Counted from the first letter of the stretch, positions 44,292-53,171 are shown. The stretch: 64,000 nt of DNA from Ornithinimicrobium tianjinense (GCF_014636495.1 NZ_BMEM01000001.1:989763-1053762), one strand, 5' to 3'. A program made the numbers and translations. The notes: generated by a model from the letters alone, not told the origin.

Positions 44292-44942
44292 TCAGGGAGC
44301 GAGGACCGTCTCGCGCATGGCGCGGGTGACGAAGGCGCGGTACTCCTCCGGCGTCTTGCCGTCCAGCTCCACGAACCGGACGTAGCTCTCGACGCTGGTG
44401 ATAACACAGATGGCCTCGACGAGCTCGTCGTGACTCACGTCCTGGCGCAGCCAGCCGCGCCCGTCGACCCATCGCAGGACGGCGTCGACCTGGGCGCGGA
44501 TGAGCCCGAGCATCTGGAGGTGGTGGCTGCGCAGCTCGGGGTCGCCCTGGGCCGCGCCCGCGAGGGCCGTCCAGGCGCCCGCTGACGGCGCGTTGATCGC
44601 TAGGATGGCCTGCCCGACGGCTGCGGCGAGCTCGTCCGGGTTCTGAGCGGCAAGCACCGACCGGCCGGCCTCGCTGTCGAAAAAGTCGTTCTCACCCTCC
44701 ACGCCGAACGAGGCCATCTCGACCGCCGCCTGGAGCAGCGCGGACTTGGGGCCGTGCTTCTGCACGGTCTCGACGGACACCCCGGCACGCTCGGCGAGCT
44801 GGGCGAAGGTGGTGGCCTGGTAGCCCTGGAGGCTGAAGATCTCGACGGCTGCCTCGACCACGCGCCGTCGCGTCTGAGCGGCCTGTCGCTGCCTGAGCTC
44901 TGAGCGGTACGGACGTCCGCGGGAGGCGGCGGATTTCATCAT
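44292..44942 (-). CDS. TetR-family transcriptional regulator
   Basis: 216 residues from the ATG at 44942 (44939 also possible). The N-terminal HTH reads RRRVVEAAVEIFSLQGYQATTFAQLAERAGVSVETVQKHGP, classical TetR. The ligand domain is helical. Divergent from a glycosyltransferase gene with a perfect dyad between them, so it probably represses that gene and itself. A decayed copy of its 3' end lies at 38.9 kb. Confidence 0.92.
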   Translation of the reverse strand: MMKSAASRGRPYRSELRQRQAAQTRRRVVEAAVEIFSLQGYQATTFAQLAERAGVSVETVQKHGPKSALLQAAVEMASFGVEGENDFFDSEAGRSVLAAQNPDELAAAVGQAILAINAPSAGAWTALAGAAQGDPELRSHHLQMLGLIRAQVDAVLRWVDGRGWLRQDVSHDELVEAICVITSVESYVRFVELDGKTPEEYRAFVTRAMRETVLAP

Positions 44943-44962
44943 TGACGACCTTCTCATACAGG

Positions 44963-44985
44963 TGAATACTGCATCATAGTATTCA
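44963..44985. promoter_or_regulatory. TetR operator
   Basis: TGAATAC-N9-GTATTCA, a perfect 7-bp inverted repeat, lies between the divergent TetR and glycosyltransferase starts and ends 10 bp before the latter. Confidence 0.75.
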
Positions 44986-44995
44986 ATCCTGGACG

Positions 44996-46327
44996 ATGCC
45001 ATCGGAGGCGCCCGTGCTGTCCATCATCATCGCTGCGGTCCCCATCCACGGCCACGTGACGCCGCTGCTGGCCGTCGCCCGGCACTTCGCGGAGCGGGGC
45101 GACCGGGTCCGCTTCCTGACCGGTGCCCGGTTCGCCGAGGTCGTGGAGGCCACGGGTGCCGAGCACGTGCCGCTCCCGGCCGAGGCCGACTTCGACGACC
45201 GGATGGACTTCAACACCGTGTTCCCGGAGCGGGCGGAGCTGAAGGGTGCCAAAGCCACCGCGCACGACATCGAGGCGATCTTCGCCCGCCCGGGACGGCC
45301 CCACCATGACGCGATCATGACTCTCCACGCCGAGGAGCCCGCCGACGTCCTGCTCACGGATCCGGCCTTCGCCGGTGGGGCGTTCCTGCTCGGCCACGAG
45401 CTGGGCCAGCGGCCGCCGATCGTCGTCTGCGGGGTGGTTCCGCCGCTGATCGTCAGCCGGGACACAGCCCCCTACGGCACGGGCATCACCCCGTTGGCCG
45501 GACCGGTCGGTCGGCTGCGCAACGCCCTGCTGCACACGGTCGCCTCGCGCACCGTGTTCGCGCGTGCGCGCCGGATGTGTGACGAGCTCAACCAGGAGAT
45601 CCACGGCCGGCCGCTGCCGTTCTCCTTGCTGGACTGGCCGCGCCACGCGGAGGCCCTCGTCCAGTTCACGGTCCCCGAGTTCGAGTACCCCCGCTCCGAC
45701 GCCCCGGCCAACCTCCACTTCGCCGGCCCGATCTCCGCGTCCGGCTCCCGCGCGCCCCTGCCTCCGTGGTGGGACGAGCTCGACTGTGCGCGTCGCGTCG
45801 TGCACGTGACGCAGGGCACGATCGCCAACCGCGACTACCGGCAGATCATCGCGCCCACCCTGGAGGCCCTGGCGGACGAGGACCTGCTCGTCATCGTCGC
45901 CACCGGAGGACGGCCGGTGGACACCCTGCCCCCGCTGCCGTCGAACGCGCGCGCCGCCGAGTTCCTGCCCTACGACGAGCTGCTGCCCCGGACGGACGTC
46001 TTCGTGACCAACGGGGGCTACGGCGGGGTCCAGTACGCGTTGCGGTATGGCGTGCCGATCGTCACCTCCAGCGGCAAGGAGGACAAGCCGGAGGTCGCGG
46101 CCCGGGTGGCCTGGTCCGGCGTCGGGCGTCGGATCAACTCCGAGACCCCCTCGACGGCCGCCGTCGGTCGGGCCGTCCACGCGGTGCTCGACCAGCCTCG
46201 CTACCGACAGGCGGCGCAGCACGTCGCGCAGCGCATGGCCCAGTTCCCAGGTATGCCGTACCTCGCCTCGGTGGTCGACCAGCTCGCGGCCGACGGTGCG
46301 AGGCCCGGCGGCGGCGCCGCCGGGTGA
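44996..46327 (+). CDS. UDP-glycosyltransferase, macrolide-glycosyltransferase (MGT/GT1) type
   Basis: 443 residues, GT-B fold. The N-terminal PIHGHVTPLLAVARHFAERGDRV and the C-terminal donor-binding region (VVHVTQGTIANRD, VTNGGYGGVQYALRYGVPIV) are typical of family GT1 enzymes that glycosylate small hydrophobic acceptors such as macrolides or flavonoids. TetR neighbour and operator suggest induction by its substrate or a xenobiotic; detoxification is the likely job. The GYGG replaces the usual HCG/HGG motif, so the catalytic His-region differs. Confidence 0.88.
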   Translation: MPSEAPVLSIIIAAVPIHGHVTPLLAVARHFAERGDRVRFLTGARFAEVVEATGAEHVPLPAEADFDDRMDFNTVFPERAELKGAKATAHDIEAIFARPGRPHHDAIMTLHAEEPADVLLTDPAFAGGAFLLGHELGQRPPIVVCGVVPPLIVSRDTAPYGTGITPLAGPVGRLRNALLHTVASRTVFARARRMCDELNQEIHGRPLPFSLLDWPRHAEALVQFTVPEFEYPRSDAPANLHFAGPISASGSRAPLPPWWDELDCARRVVHVTQGTIANRDYRQIIAPTLEALADEDLLVIVATGGRPVDTLPPLPSNARAAEFLPYDELLPRTDVFVTNGGYGGVQYALRYGVPIVTSSGKEDKPEVAARVAWSGVGRRINSETPSTAAVGRAVHAVLDQPRYRQAAQHVAQRMAQFPGMPYLASVVDQLAADGARPGGGAAG

Positions 46328-46357
46328 GGGATCCGCGCACACGCCCGACGGGGGAAC

Positions 46358-46600
46358 GGCATACCCGCTGCCCGGCCCGGTCGACCGCCTTCTGGCCGGA
46401 CGACCCGACGCTGGACGGGCAGGTCTGCACGTGGTCGTGCGGCTCGACGGGACCGTCCTGGCGGACGCCGTCCGTCCGGTCGCCCTCTTCGAGACGCACC
46501 TGCCGACCCGTTGGTGTCTGCCGCGCGAGGACGTCCGCATGGACCTGCTGTCCGACTCCTCGACACACACGGTGTGCGGCTACAACGGGGAGGCGAGCTA
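46358..46600 (+). pseudogene. Truncated DUF427 gene fragment
   Basis: In one frame the sequence reads HVVVRLDGTVLADAVRPVAL then FETHLPTRWCLPREDVRMDL and HTVCGYNGEASYTPN, recognisably DUF427. It has no clear start, follows the glycosyltransferase stop, and changes to non-homologous sequence where it meets the 3' end of the convergent Hsp70-like gene, so its second half is missing. Confidence 0.7.
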
Positions 46601-48106
46601 CACGCCCAACCGGTGGGTCACGGCATACCCGCTGCCGAGCTCGGTGATCGCCACGTCCACCAGCCCGTTGCTGTCGACCGTGTAGACCTCCTCGACCAGC
46701 GGTCCCTCCATCCGCCGCACCCGGTGACGCCGTAGGTCGCGCCCGTAGCGCAGCGTGGGGTCGAAGGCGACGAGCAGCTCGCCGTAGGGCACCAGCTCGC
46801 CCGTCGGGGCACCCTCGGCGTCGACGCCGGCGTACTCGACGAAGCGGAAGTGGCCCACGTCGTGCATGGCCTGGTAGCGGCGGTGCACCTGCACGCGGTG
46901 CCCCGTCTCCAGCCGCTGGTCGCGTCCCAGCACCTGGTCGAAGCCCACGCCCGCGCCGGAGCCGGTCTCGCGGAAGACCCCGACCGCGCGCGAGAGCCGG
47001 TCGGTGAGGGAGTAGCCGGAGCTCTGGTCCGCGGCGATCGCCAGCCCGATCGCAGTCGACGCCGCGGGCAGGGGAGCGCGGTGCACGCGCCGCCCGAAGC
47101 GCTCGCGCAGCGTCCGTGGGACCAGCGGCAGCGCGGAAGCGCCACCCACCAGGTAGAGGCCGGCCACGTCAGCAGCCCCCGGGTCCTCCAGCCCCCTCAC
47201 GAGCGGCGCCATCGCCTCGATCGTCCGCTCCACCAGCGGGGCCGCCGCCGCGTAGAAGTCCTCGACGGGCACGGTCACGGGCTCGCCGCCCACCTCGAGC
47301 ACCAGCCGTCGGCTCTGCGGCGCGAGCCGCTCCTTGGCCTCCCTCGCCTGCTCCACCAGCTCGAGGTATGCCGTGCTCCCGGGCCGGATCTGCGCCGTCG
47401 CCCCCGTGCTCCCCGCCCGGGCTAGGGCCAGGTCGGCCAGCACCACGTCGAAGTCGTCGCCGCCGAGGCGGTTGAGCCCCAACGAGCCGTCCACCTCGTG
47501 CTGCGTGCCGTCGACGGTCACCAGCGAGGCGTCGAACGTGCCGCCGCCCAGGTCGTAGACCACGACCCGGCGCCGGGCACGAGTGAGGGTGCGGGCCTTG
47601 CGGTGGGAGTACTCGAAGCCCGCGGCCGACGGCTCGTTGATCATCTGGACCACGTCGAAGCCGGCGGCCCGGAAGGCCTCCATCGTGAGGAAGCGCTGCG
47701 CGCTGTGGGCGTGGGCCGGGACCGAGATCACGGTGCGACCCAGCTGCTCGCCGGCCACGGTCGACCGGGTGCGCAGCGCCTCGGCCAGGGTCCGGAGAAA
47801 GCCGGCGAGCAGGTCCGGGAGCGCCACCGGCTCGTCGCCGACGAGCACCTTGGTGCGCGGACCCACGTCGGGCTCGGCGAGGGCCCGCTTGAACGACCGC
47901 ACCGCGGGGGCGCCCTGCGCGACCGCCGCGAGCGCGGCATACCCGAAGACGAGACCGGCCGGTCCAGGCCCGGTGCGGGCGACGACGGAGGGGAACCAGT
48001 CCCGCACGTCGTCGTCGGCGTCGAGGAAGCCGACGACCGGGTAGTTGCCCCGGTCGGAGACGGCGACGGTCGTGCGGGTCGTGCCGAGGTCCACCCCGAG
48101 GTCCAT
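46598..48106 (-). CDS. Hsp70-family (DnaK-like) ATPase without canonical substrate-binding domain
   Basis: 502 residues from the ATG at 48106. The actin-like ATPase core is complete: DLGVDLGTTRTTVAV (phosphate 1), VVYDLGGGTFDASLV (phosphate 2), INEPSAAGFEYS and LYLVGGASALPLVP. After about residue 370 the sequence (HRVQVHRRYQAMHDVGHFRFVEY) does not look like the DnaK beta-sandwich and lid. Such short Hsp70 relatives are common in actinobacteria and their clients are unknown. No DnaJ or GrpE lies nearby. The last residues meet the DUF427 remnant, so its 3' end may have been rearranged. Confidence 0.85.
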   Translation of the reverse strand: MDLGVDLGTTRTTVAVSDRGNYPVVGFLDADDDVRDWFPSVVARTGPGPAGLVFGYAALAAVAQGAPAVRSFKRALAEPDVGPRTKVLVGDEPVALPDLLAGFLRTLAEALRTRSTVAGEQLGRTVISVPAHAHSAQRFLTMEAFRAAGFDVVQMINEPSAAGFEYSHRKARTLTRARRRVVVYDLGGGTFDASLVTVDGTQHEVDGSLGLNRLGGDDFDVVLADLALARAGSTGATAQIRPGSTAYLELVEQAREAKERLAPQSRRLVLEVGGEPVTVPVEDFYAAAAPLVERTIEAMAPLVRGLEDPGAADVAGLYLVGGASALPLVPRTLRERFGRRVHRAPLPAASTAIGLAIAADQSSGYSLTDRLSRAVGVFRETGSGAGVGFDQVLGRDQRLETGHRVQVHRRYQAMHDVGHFRFVEYAGVDAEGAPTGELVPYGELLVAFDPTLRYGRDLRRHRVRRMEGPLVEEVYTVDSNGLVDVAITELGSGYAVTHRLGV

Positions 48107-48164
48107 GAGAAGGAGGCTAGCAACGCCTCGGCCCCTCCGACCCTCCGCATGCCCGAGCACCCAG

Positions 48165-48242
48165 ACCGGCACTTTCCGCGGCGGGGAGGGAAGCGGCCCG
48201 GTGTGGCGCGGTTCTGCGCGACTCGCGGGGAAAAGTGCCGGT
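48165..48242. repeat. Intergenic inverted repeat
   Basis: ACCGGCACTTT (48165-48175) and AAAGTGCCGGT (48232-48242) are perfect inverted arms about 56 bp apart, in the 277-bp gap between the divergent Hsp70-like and cupin genes. It could be a dispersed palindromic element or a long regulatory dyad. Confidence 0.6.
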
Positions 48243-48383
48243 TTGAACGCACGCCGCGGGGCAGCGCACCCGGACCGTGGTGGCCCGAGGCGACCACGTC
48301 GCCGCAGCCCTCCCCGGGCGCGACCGGTCAGGACACTGGCTAAGGTCGAAGCACCAGTGAGCATCCGAGTGGAAGGACGTCCG

Positions 48384-48860
48384 ATGCCTATCACCGACCC
48401 CGGCCCCAAGCCCCACGTCTTCGACATCGAGAAGGCGACGACCGGCAACGACACCTACCGCACCGTGGCGTGGACGGGCAGGTACCTCCAGGTCACGCTG
48501 ATGTCGATCCCCGTGGGCGAGTCCATCGGTCTGGAGGTGCACCCGGAGACCGACCAGTTCCTGCGTCTCGAGGCCGGCAAGGGCCGGTGCGTGATGGGCC
48601 CGAGCGAGAAGGACCTGCCCTTCCAGGAGGACGTCGAGGACGACTGGGCCATCCAGGTGCCCGCAGGCACGTGGCACGACGTCATCAACACCGGCGACGA
48701 GCCGCTGAAGCTGTATGTGGTGTACGCCCCCGTCCACCACGCCCAGGGCATCGTCCAGCAGACCGCCGAGGACGCCGAGCAGGACGAGGAGTCCGGTAAG
48801 GACGAGCCGCCCGCCTATTCCGTCCAGCCGGGCGAGGGCAAGCCCGACCAGACCGCGTGA
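48384..48860 (+). CDS. Cupin domain protein
   Basis: 158 residues from ATG 48384 with GGAAGGA upstream. A single cupin barrel (VTLMSIPVGESIGLEVHPETDQFLRLEAGKGRCVMG ... IQVPAGTWHDVINTGDEPLKLYVVYAP) with His/Glu/His metal ligands in LEVHPETDQF and TWHDV. Followed by a charged Gln/Glu tail. Such single-domain cupins are often sugar-phosphate or metal-binding proteins of unknown role. Confidence 0.9.
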   Translation: MPITDPGPKPHVFDIEKATTGNDTYRTVAWTGRYLQVTLMSIPVGESIGLEVHPETDQFLRLEAGKGRCVMGPSEKDLPFQEDVEDDWAIQVPAGTWHDVINTGDEPLKLYVVYAPVHHAQGIVQQTAEDAEQDEESGKDEPPAYSVQPGEGKPDQTA

Positions 48861-48900
48861 CCTGGCTCAGGAGCGGCGCGGCGTCACCGGGCAGCCGCTG

Positions 48901-49272
48901 ATGTTCAGTCCCGTCGACGCGAGCTCCTCCACGCCGCCGTTCGAGCAGCTCCGGGCACAGGTGCTGACGCTCGTCGGCGACGGCGCGCTCGTGCCGGGCG
49001 ACCGTCTGCCGACCGTGCGCAGCCTGGCCGGCGAGCTGGGGATGGCACCCAACACGGTCGCGCGCGCCTACCGCGAGCTGGAGGCTGACGGCGTGCTCGA
49101 GGGTCGCGGGCGCTCGGGCACCTTCGTGCGCGCCGGAGTCGTCCAGGGGCGCACGGCAGACGCTCTCGTCTCCGCGCGGGCGGCGGCGGAGAGGTATGCC
49201 GAAGCTACGACCTCGCTGGGAATGGAGCCCGAGGCCGCGCTCGCGCTGGTGCGCCGCGCGCTCGGACTCTGA
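48901..49272 (+). CDS. GntR-family regulator (YtrA-like, short)
   Basis: 123 residues. Winged helix reads PPFEQLRAQVLTLVGDGALVPGDRLPTVRSLAGELGMAPNTVARAYRELEADGVLEGRGRSGTFV, followed by a short helical tail instead of a large effector domain, as in the YtrA subfamily that often regulates ABC transporters. No transporter is adjacent. Probably separate from the cupin gene (40-bp gap). Confidence 0.9.
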   Translation: MFSPVDASSSTPPFEQLRAQVLTLVGDGALVPGDRLPTVRSLAGELGMAPNTVARAYRELEADGVLEGRGRSGTFVRAGVVQGRTADALVSARAAAERYAEATTSLGMEPEAALALVRRALGL

Positions 49273-49280
49273 GCCGGACG

Positions 49281-49466
49281 TCAGCCGGCGTCGCGGATCT
49301 GCGCCTCCACCTGGCTTGCGAAGCCCGGGTCGGTGACCTGCTCCTCGCTCAGGCCGTGCACCTCCTGCGCATGCTGGGCGGCCTGCGTCAGCACGTCGTA
49401 GGCGGTCTCGCCCTCGACGACCCCGTCGCAGTCGAACCCCACGTCGCGGCAGTTGAGCTGCTTCAT
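49281..49466 (-). CDS. DUF1059 small protein
   Basis: 61 residues from MKQLNCRDVGFDCDGVV at 49466, preceded on the minus strand by GAGGAGG. The Cys pair and the length match DUF1059 (FDCDGVVEGETAYDVLTQAAQHAQEVHG). Function unknown; often small-molecule or metal-linked by context elsewhere. Confidence 0.85.
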   Translation of the reverse strand: MKQLNCRDVGFDCDGVVEGETAYDVLTQAAQHAQEVHGLSEEQVTDPGFASQVEAQIRDAG

Positions 49467-49581
49467 CAGCGACCTCCTCGTCACCTCGGGCCGGACGGGC
49501 CCGGTGACTCTCCACCGTACTCCCGCCGGCCCCTATGCTCGCGTCCATGAGCGACGGAGCTTGTGGAGGCAGGGGTATGGC

Positions 49582-51258
49582 GTGGCCGCGCGGCTGATCC
49601 CGGCGGAACCGGTGTTCGCCAGCAACGCCGAGCAGGAGGTCTGCGAGCGGTTGGTGGGCCAGCTGGGCGACGCGGACGTCGTGCTCGCCAACCGGAGGCT
49701 GACCGACCACGAGCAGGACCACGAGGCCGATCTCGTGGTGCTGATGCCGGGCGTGGGGATCGTCGTGGTGGAAGTCAAGGGCGGGAGCGTCAAGGTCGAC
49801 GGCCAGGGACGGTGGTGGCAGTACGGCGGTCGGGCGCCGCGGACCATCGACCCCGTCAACCAGGCGCGCAAGGTCAAGCACGCGCTGCGGACCTACGTGC
49901 AGCACGACCCGCGGTGGCGCGACTCCTCCCTGACCAGGGTGAGATGGGCGCACGCGGTCGTGACGCCATACTCCACGGTCCCGGACGACTTCGCCCAGCC
50001 CGACTGCCCGCGCTCGATGATCCACGGCAAGGCCGACCAGGCGCACCTGGCCGCGCGGCTCCGTGAGGTGGCGGCCACGCAGGAGACGAACTACCGCGTG
50101 CCGGACCAGGACGACGTCGACCTGGTCGTGGAGATCCTCTCCGGACGCAACCCCATGCAGCGTGAGGTGATGGCCGAGGCCGACGACCGGGAGGCCCGCG
50201 CCGACCGGCTCACCCAGGAGCAGGCCATGATCCTCCGGGTCACTCGGCTGCTGCACCGGGTCGAGGTGCGCGGCGGCGCGGGCAGCGGCAAGACGGTGCT
50301 CGCCATGGCCCAGGCCAAGCAGCTGACCCGCGGCTTCGGTGGGCAGCCTCCGCAGCGCGTGGCGCTGCTGTGCTACTCGATCGGACTCGGCGAGTGGTTC
50401 AAGCGGGCGTTCGCGGGGGAGGCGCGCAAGGCCCGGCCGGCGTTCGTCGGGCGCTTCGAGGACCTCGCCAAGGAGTGGGGCGTGGAGATCACGGCGGACC
50501 GCAACCAGTCGGAGTTCTGGGAGAAGGAGCTCCCGGCCCAGGCGGCCCGCGCAGTGGCGCAGGTCCCGGAGGGCAAGAAGTTCGACGCGATCATCGTCGA
50601 CGAGGCGCAGGACTTCGCCGAGGACTGGTGGGCACCGCTGCTGGGCGGGCTCAGGGATCCGGAGGAGGGCGGGCTCTACGTCTACTCCGACGAGAACCAG
50701 AAGGTCTTCGAGCGCTTCGGCAGACCGCCCGTGGAGCTGGTACCGCTCGTGCTGGACCACAACCTGCGCAACACCCGGCAGATCGCCGAGTCGTTCGGGC
50801 CGTTGGCGCCGATGCGCATGCGGGCCCTGGGCGGGGAAGGGCCTGACGTCGAGTTCGTGCAGGCCAGCGACGGGGACGCCCTCGGAGTCGCTGACGACGA
50901 GGTGGAGAAGCTCCTCGACGACGGCTGGCCGCCCGAGCACGTCGCGCTCATCACGACCGGCAACCGCCACCCGGAGCAGAACTCCCGCCAGGCCGCGCTG
51001 GGTCAGGAAGGCTATTGGCACACCTTCTGGGACACAGACGACGTCTTCTACGGCCACGTGCTCGGCTGCAAGGGGCTGGAGCGGAGGGCCGTGGTGCTGT
51101 GCGTCAACGACCGAAAGCCGCACGACCGGGCGCGCGAGCGCCTCTACGTGGGCCTGTCGCGGGCCACCGACAAGCTCGTCGTCGTCGGGGACGCGGAGCG
51201 GATCCGGGAGACGGCAGGCGAGGAGCTGGTCCGCCGGCTCCTAAGGTCCGCGCGCTGA
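49582..51258 (+). CDS. NERD-domain UvrD/Rep-like helicase
   Basis: 558 residues from the GTG at 49582, where homologs of the type MxARLIPAEPVF start. The N-terminal NERD nuclease-related domain (about 20-130) has ADLVVLMPGVGIVVVEVKGG with the E-x-K of a PD-(D/E)xK site. Walker A is RGGAGSGKTVLAM near 233 and motif II IIVDEAQDFAEDW; motif VI is YVGLSRATDKLVVVG. It is a superfamily 1 helicase, probably in DNA repair or, given NERD, nucleic-acid processing or defence. It is host-like in composition. Confidence 0.88.
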   Translation: MAARLIPAEPVFASNAEQEVCERLVGQLGDADVVLANRRLTDHEQDHEADLVVLMPGVGIVVVEVKGGSVKVDGQGRWWQYGGRAPRTIDPVNQARKVKHALRTYVQHDPRWRDSSLTRVRWAHAVVTPYSTVPDDFAQPDCPRSMIHGKADQAHLAARLREVAATQETNYRVPDQDDVDLVVEILSGRNPMQREVMAEADDREARADRLTQEQAMILRVTRLLHRVEVRGGAGSGKTVLAMAQAKQLTRGFGGQPPQRVALLCYSIGLGEWFKRAFAGEARKARPAFVGRFEDLAKEWGVEITADRNQSEFWEKELPAQAARAVAQVPEGKKFDAIIVDEAQDFAEDWWAPLLGGLRDPEEGGLYVYSDENQKVFERFGRPPVELVPLVLDHNLRNTRQIAESFGPLAPMRMRALGGEGPDVEFVQASDGDALGVADDEVEKLLDDGWPPEHVALITTGNRHPEQNSRQAALGQEGYWHTFWDTDDVFYGHVLGCKGLERRAVVLCVNDRKPHDRARERLYVGLSRATDKLVVVGDAERIRETAGEELVRRLLRSAR

Positions 51259-51328
51259 CGCGTCGATGAGTCTCCGCTGCGGCCAGGGTCGGACCAGCAC
51301 GCGACCTCATCTACCGGAAGGCAGCACC

Positions 51329-51874
51329 ATGGCACGCACGGTCATCGCCCACCTCTTCAACTCCGTCAACGGGGTCGTGGAGTCGCCCGACCAGTGGCAG
51401 CTCGACTCCTTCGGTCCCGACGACATGGCGGCGATGGGGGAGGCCATCGCCGGGATCACCGACGTGGTCATCGGGCGGGTGCTGTGGCAGGAGTGGGCCG
51501 GTTACTGGCCGACCGCTGACGATCCCTTCGCACAGTTCATCAACCCGGTGCGCAAGCACGTCATCTCCACGACGCTGGACGACGTGTCGGCGTGGCAGGG
51601 ATCCAGCCTCGTCGAGGGTGACCCGGTCGAGTTCGTGCGCTCACTCGCGGACAACGGCGAGCAGGGCTCGGTGTCGGTGGCCGGCGGCATCGACACCGTG
51701 CGCTCGCTCTTCCTGGCGGGCGTCATCGACGAGCTGACGCTGAACACGCACCCGGTCGTGGGCGCGGGCCGTCGTCTCTTCGACGACACGGTGCCGATCA
51801 CCCGACTCGAGCTGGTGTCGACGCGTCCGACGTCGACGGGCAACGTCTACCTGACCTACCGCCTGCGTCCCTGA
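51329..51874 (+). CDS. Dihydrofolate reductase-family protein (RibD C-terminal type)
   Basis: 181 residues from ATG 51329. RibD-C fold: VIAHLFNSVNGVVESPDQWQL, a TDVVIGRVLWQEW segment, KHVISTTLDD, SVSVAGGIDTVRSLFLAGVIDEL and LTNTHPVVGAG-like ending. NADPH-dependent reductase of unknown substrate; not a genuine folA because the catalytic Asp context differs. Confidence 0.9.
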   Translation: MARTVIAHLFNSVNGVVESPDQWQLDSFGPDDMAAMGEAIAGITDVVIGRVLWQEWAGYWPTADDPFAQFINPVRKHVISTTLDDVSAWQGSSLVEGDPVEFVRSLADNGEQGSVSVAGGIDTVRSLFLAGVIDELTLNTHPVVGAGRRLFDDTVPITRLELVSTRPTSTGNVYLTYRLRP

Positions 51875-51920
51875 GCCTGGGGCAGCGGGTGAGGATCTGC
51901 GGTCGTGGCTGCGGTCGTCG

Positions 51921-52337
51921 TCAGCGGGCGTAGACCTCCTGCGCGAAGTGGCTCATCCGGTGCTCGTCGAGCCGACGGGTGAGGTCCGACTCGCTGATCA
52001 TGCCGACCAGCCGGTGCTTGTCCATCACCGGCAGGCGCTTGACCTGGTGCTCCTGCATCACGGCCAGGGCGTCATCCATGTCGGTGTCGGCGTCGACCCA
52101 GTACAGCTTGCCCTGGGCCATCGAGCCGGCCTTGACGGTCGCGGGGTCCATGCCCTCGGCGAGGCAGTGCACGACGATGTCGCGGTCGGTGATCATCCCG
52201 TGCAGCTTGTCGTCCTTGCCGCAGATCGGCAACGACCCGACGTCGAGGTCCCGCATCATCCGCGCGGCGTCGAGCAGGGTCTGGTCCTCCTTGATGCACT
52301 CGGCGCCAGAGCTCATCACGTCACGGGCTGTGGTCAT
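51921..52337 (-). CDS. CBS-domain pair protein
   Basis: 138 residues from MTTARDVM (52337), preceded by GGAGGTG. Two CBS motifs: MSSGAECIKEDQTLLDAARMMRDLDVGSLPIC with MITDRDIVVHCLAEG, then LYWVDADTDMDDALAVMQEHQVKRLPVMD with MISESDLTRRL. CBS pairs bind adenosine nucleotides and act as energy sensors. Stand-alone two-CBS proteins of this kind are common in actinobacteria; target unknown. Confidence 0.92.
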   Translation of the reverse strand: MTTARDVMSSGAECIKEDQTLLDAARMMRDLDVGSLPICGKDDKLHGMITDRDIVVHCLAEGMDPATVKAGSMAQGKLYWVDADTDMDDALAVMQEHQVKRLPVMDKHRLVGMISESDLTRRLDEHRMSHFAQEVYAR

Positions 52338-52478
52338 GTCGGGTTCACCTCCTGGTGGGTGGATAGGGCGTCTTCCACCATCCACCCGACCCGCCGGTAG
52401 CACCACCCCGCGTCTCGGTCCCGAGACCGTCACCCGTCGACGAGCGGCCGCACCTCCCGCCAGGCCGAGCGAGGGCCG

Positions 52479-53045
52479 TCAGTGGCGGGGCAGGACCGTG
52501 AGCACCCGCTCGATGTGGTCGTGGAACTCCTGCATGAAGGTCGTGAGGATCTTCTCGAGGTCAGGGTCGGAGACCGACCCGTCCTCGTTGTAGGCGTCGG
52601 GCTTGAACTGGATGTAGGCCTCAGGGGCCGTCATCTGGCGGGCGTTGCAGAAGCTGAGGACGCTCCGCAGGCTCTGCTGGGCCACCGCGGTGCCTATCCC
52701 GCCCGGCGAGGCGCCGATCACGGCGGCCGGGACGTGGTCGAAGGAGTTCTGCCCGTAGGGGCGCGAGGCCCAGTCGATGGCGTTCTTCAGGGTGCCGGGG
52801 ATGGAGCGGTTGTACTCCGGCGTGACGAACAGCACCGCCTGCGAGGCGGCGATCGCCTCCTTGAGCGCGCGCGCCGGTGCTGGCAGGTCGCCCTCGAGGT
52901 CGCGGTTGTAGAGCGGCAGGTCGCCCGTCGTGATCTCGGTGAACTCCAGCGCGTCGGGCGCGTAGTGGATGAGGGCCGTGCTGAGGGTCCGGTTGATGGA
53001 CTGCGACGACAGGCTGCCGATGAAGTAGCCGACCTTGTACGACAC
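52479..53045 (-). CDS. NADPH-dependent FMN reductase
   Basis: 188 residues. Flavodoxin-like fold with the FMN phosphate loop GSLSSQSINRTL near residue 10, VTPEYNRSIPGTLKNAIDW (hallmark P-E-Y motif) and GASPGGIGTAVAQQSLRSVL. Reduces flavins, quinones or azo compounds. Monocistronic, divergent from the membrane protein gene. Confidence 0.93.
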   Translation of the reverse strand: MSYKVGYFIGSLSSQSINRTLSTALIHYAPDALEFTEITTGDLPLYNRDLEGDLPAPARALKEAIAASQAVLFVTPEYNRSIPGTLKNAIDWASRPYGQNSFDHVPAAVIGASPGGIGTAVAQQSLRSVLSFCNARQMTAPEAYIQFKPDAYNEDGSVSDPDLEKILTTFMQEFHDHIERVLTVLPRH

Positions 53046-53171
53046 GTCTCCTCCTCAGGGGGGTGGGGGCGCGACCGGGGCGGCCGCAGGTCCACCATCC
53101 CAGAGACCGACGTCGGGCGCCTGCCGGTGCGGTGCCGGGAGGTTGTGGGTGGCCGCTGGCACAGTGGGGCC

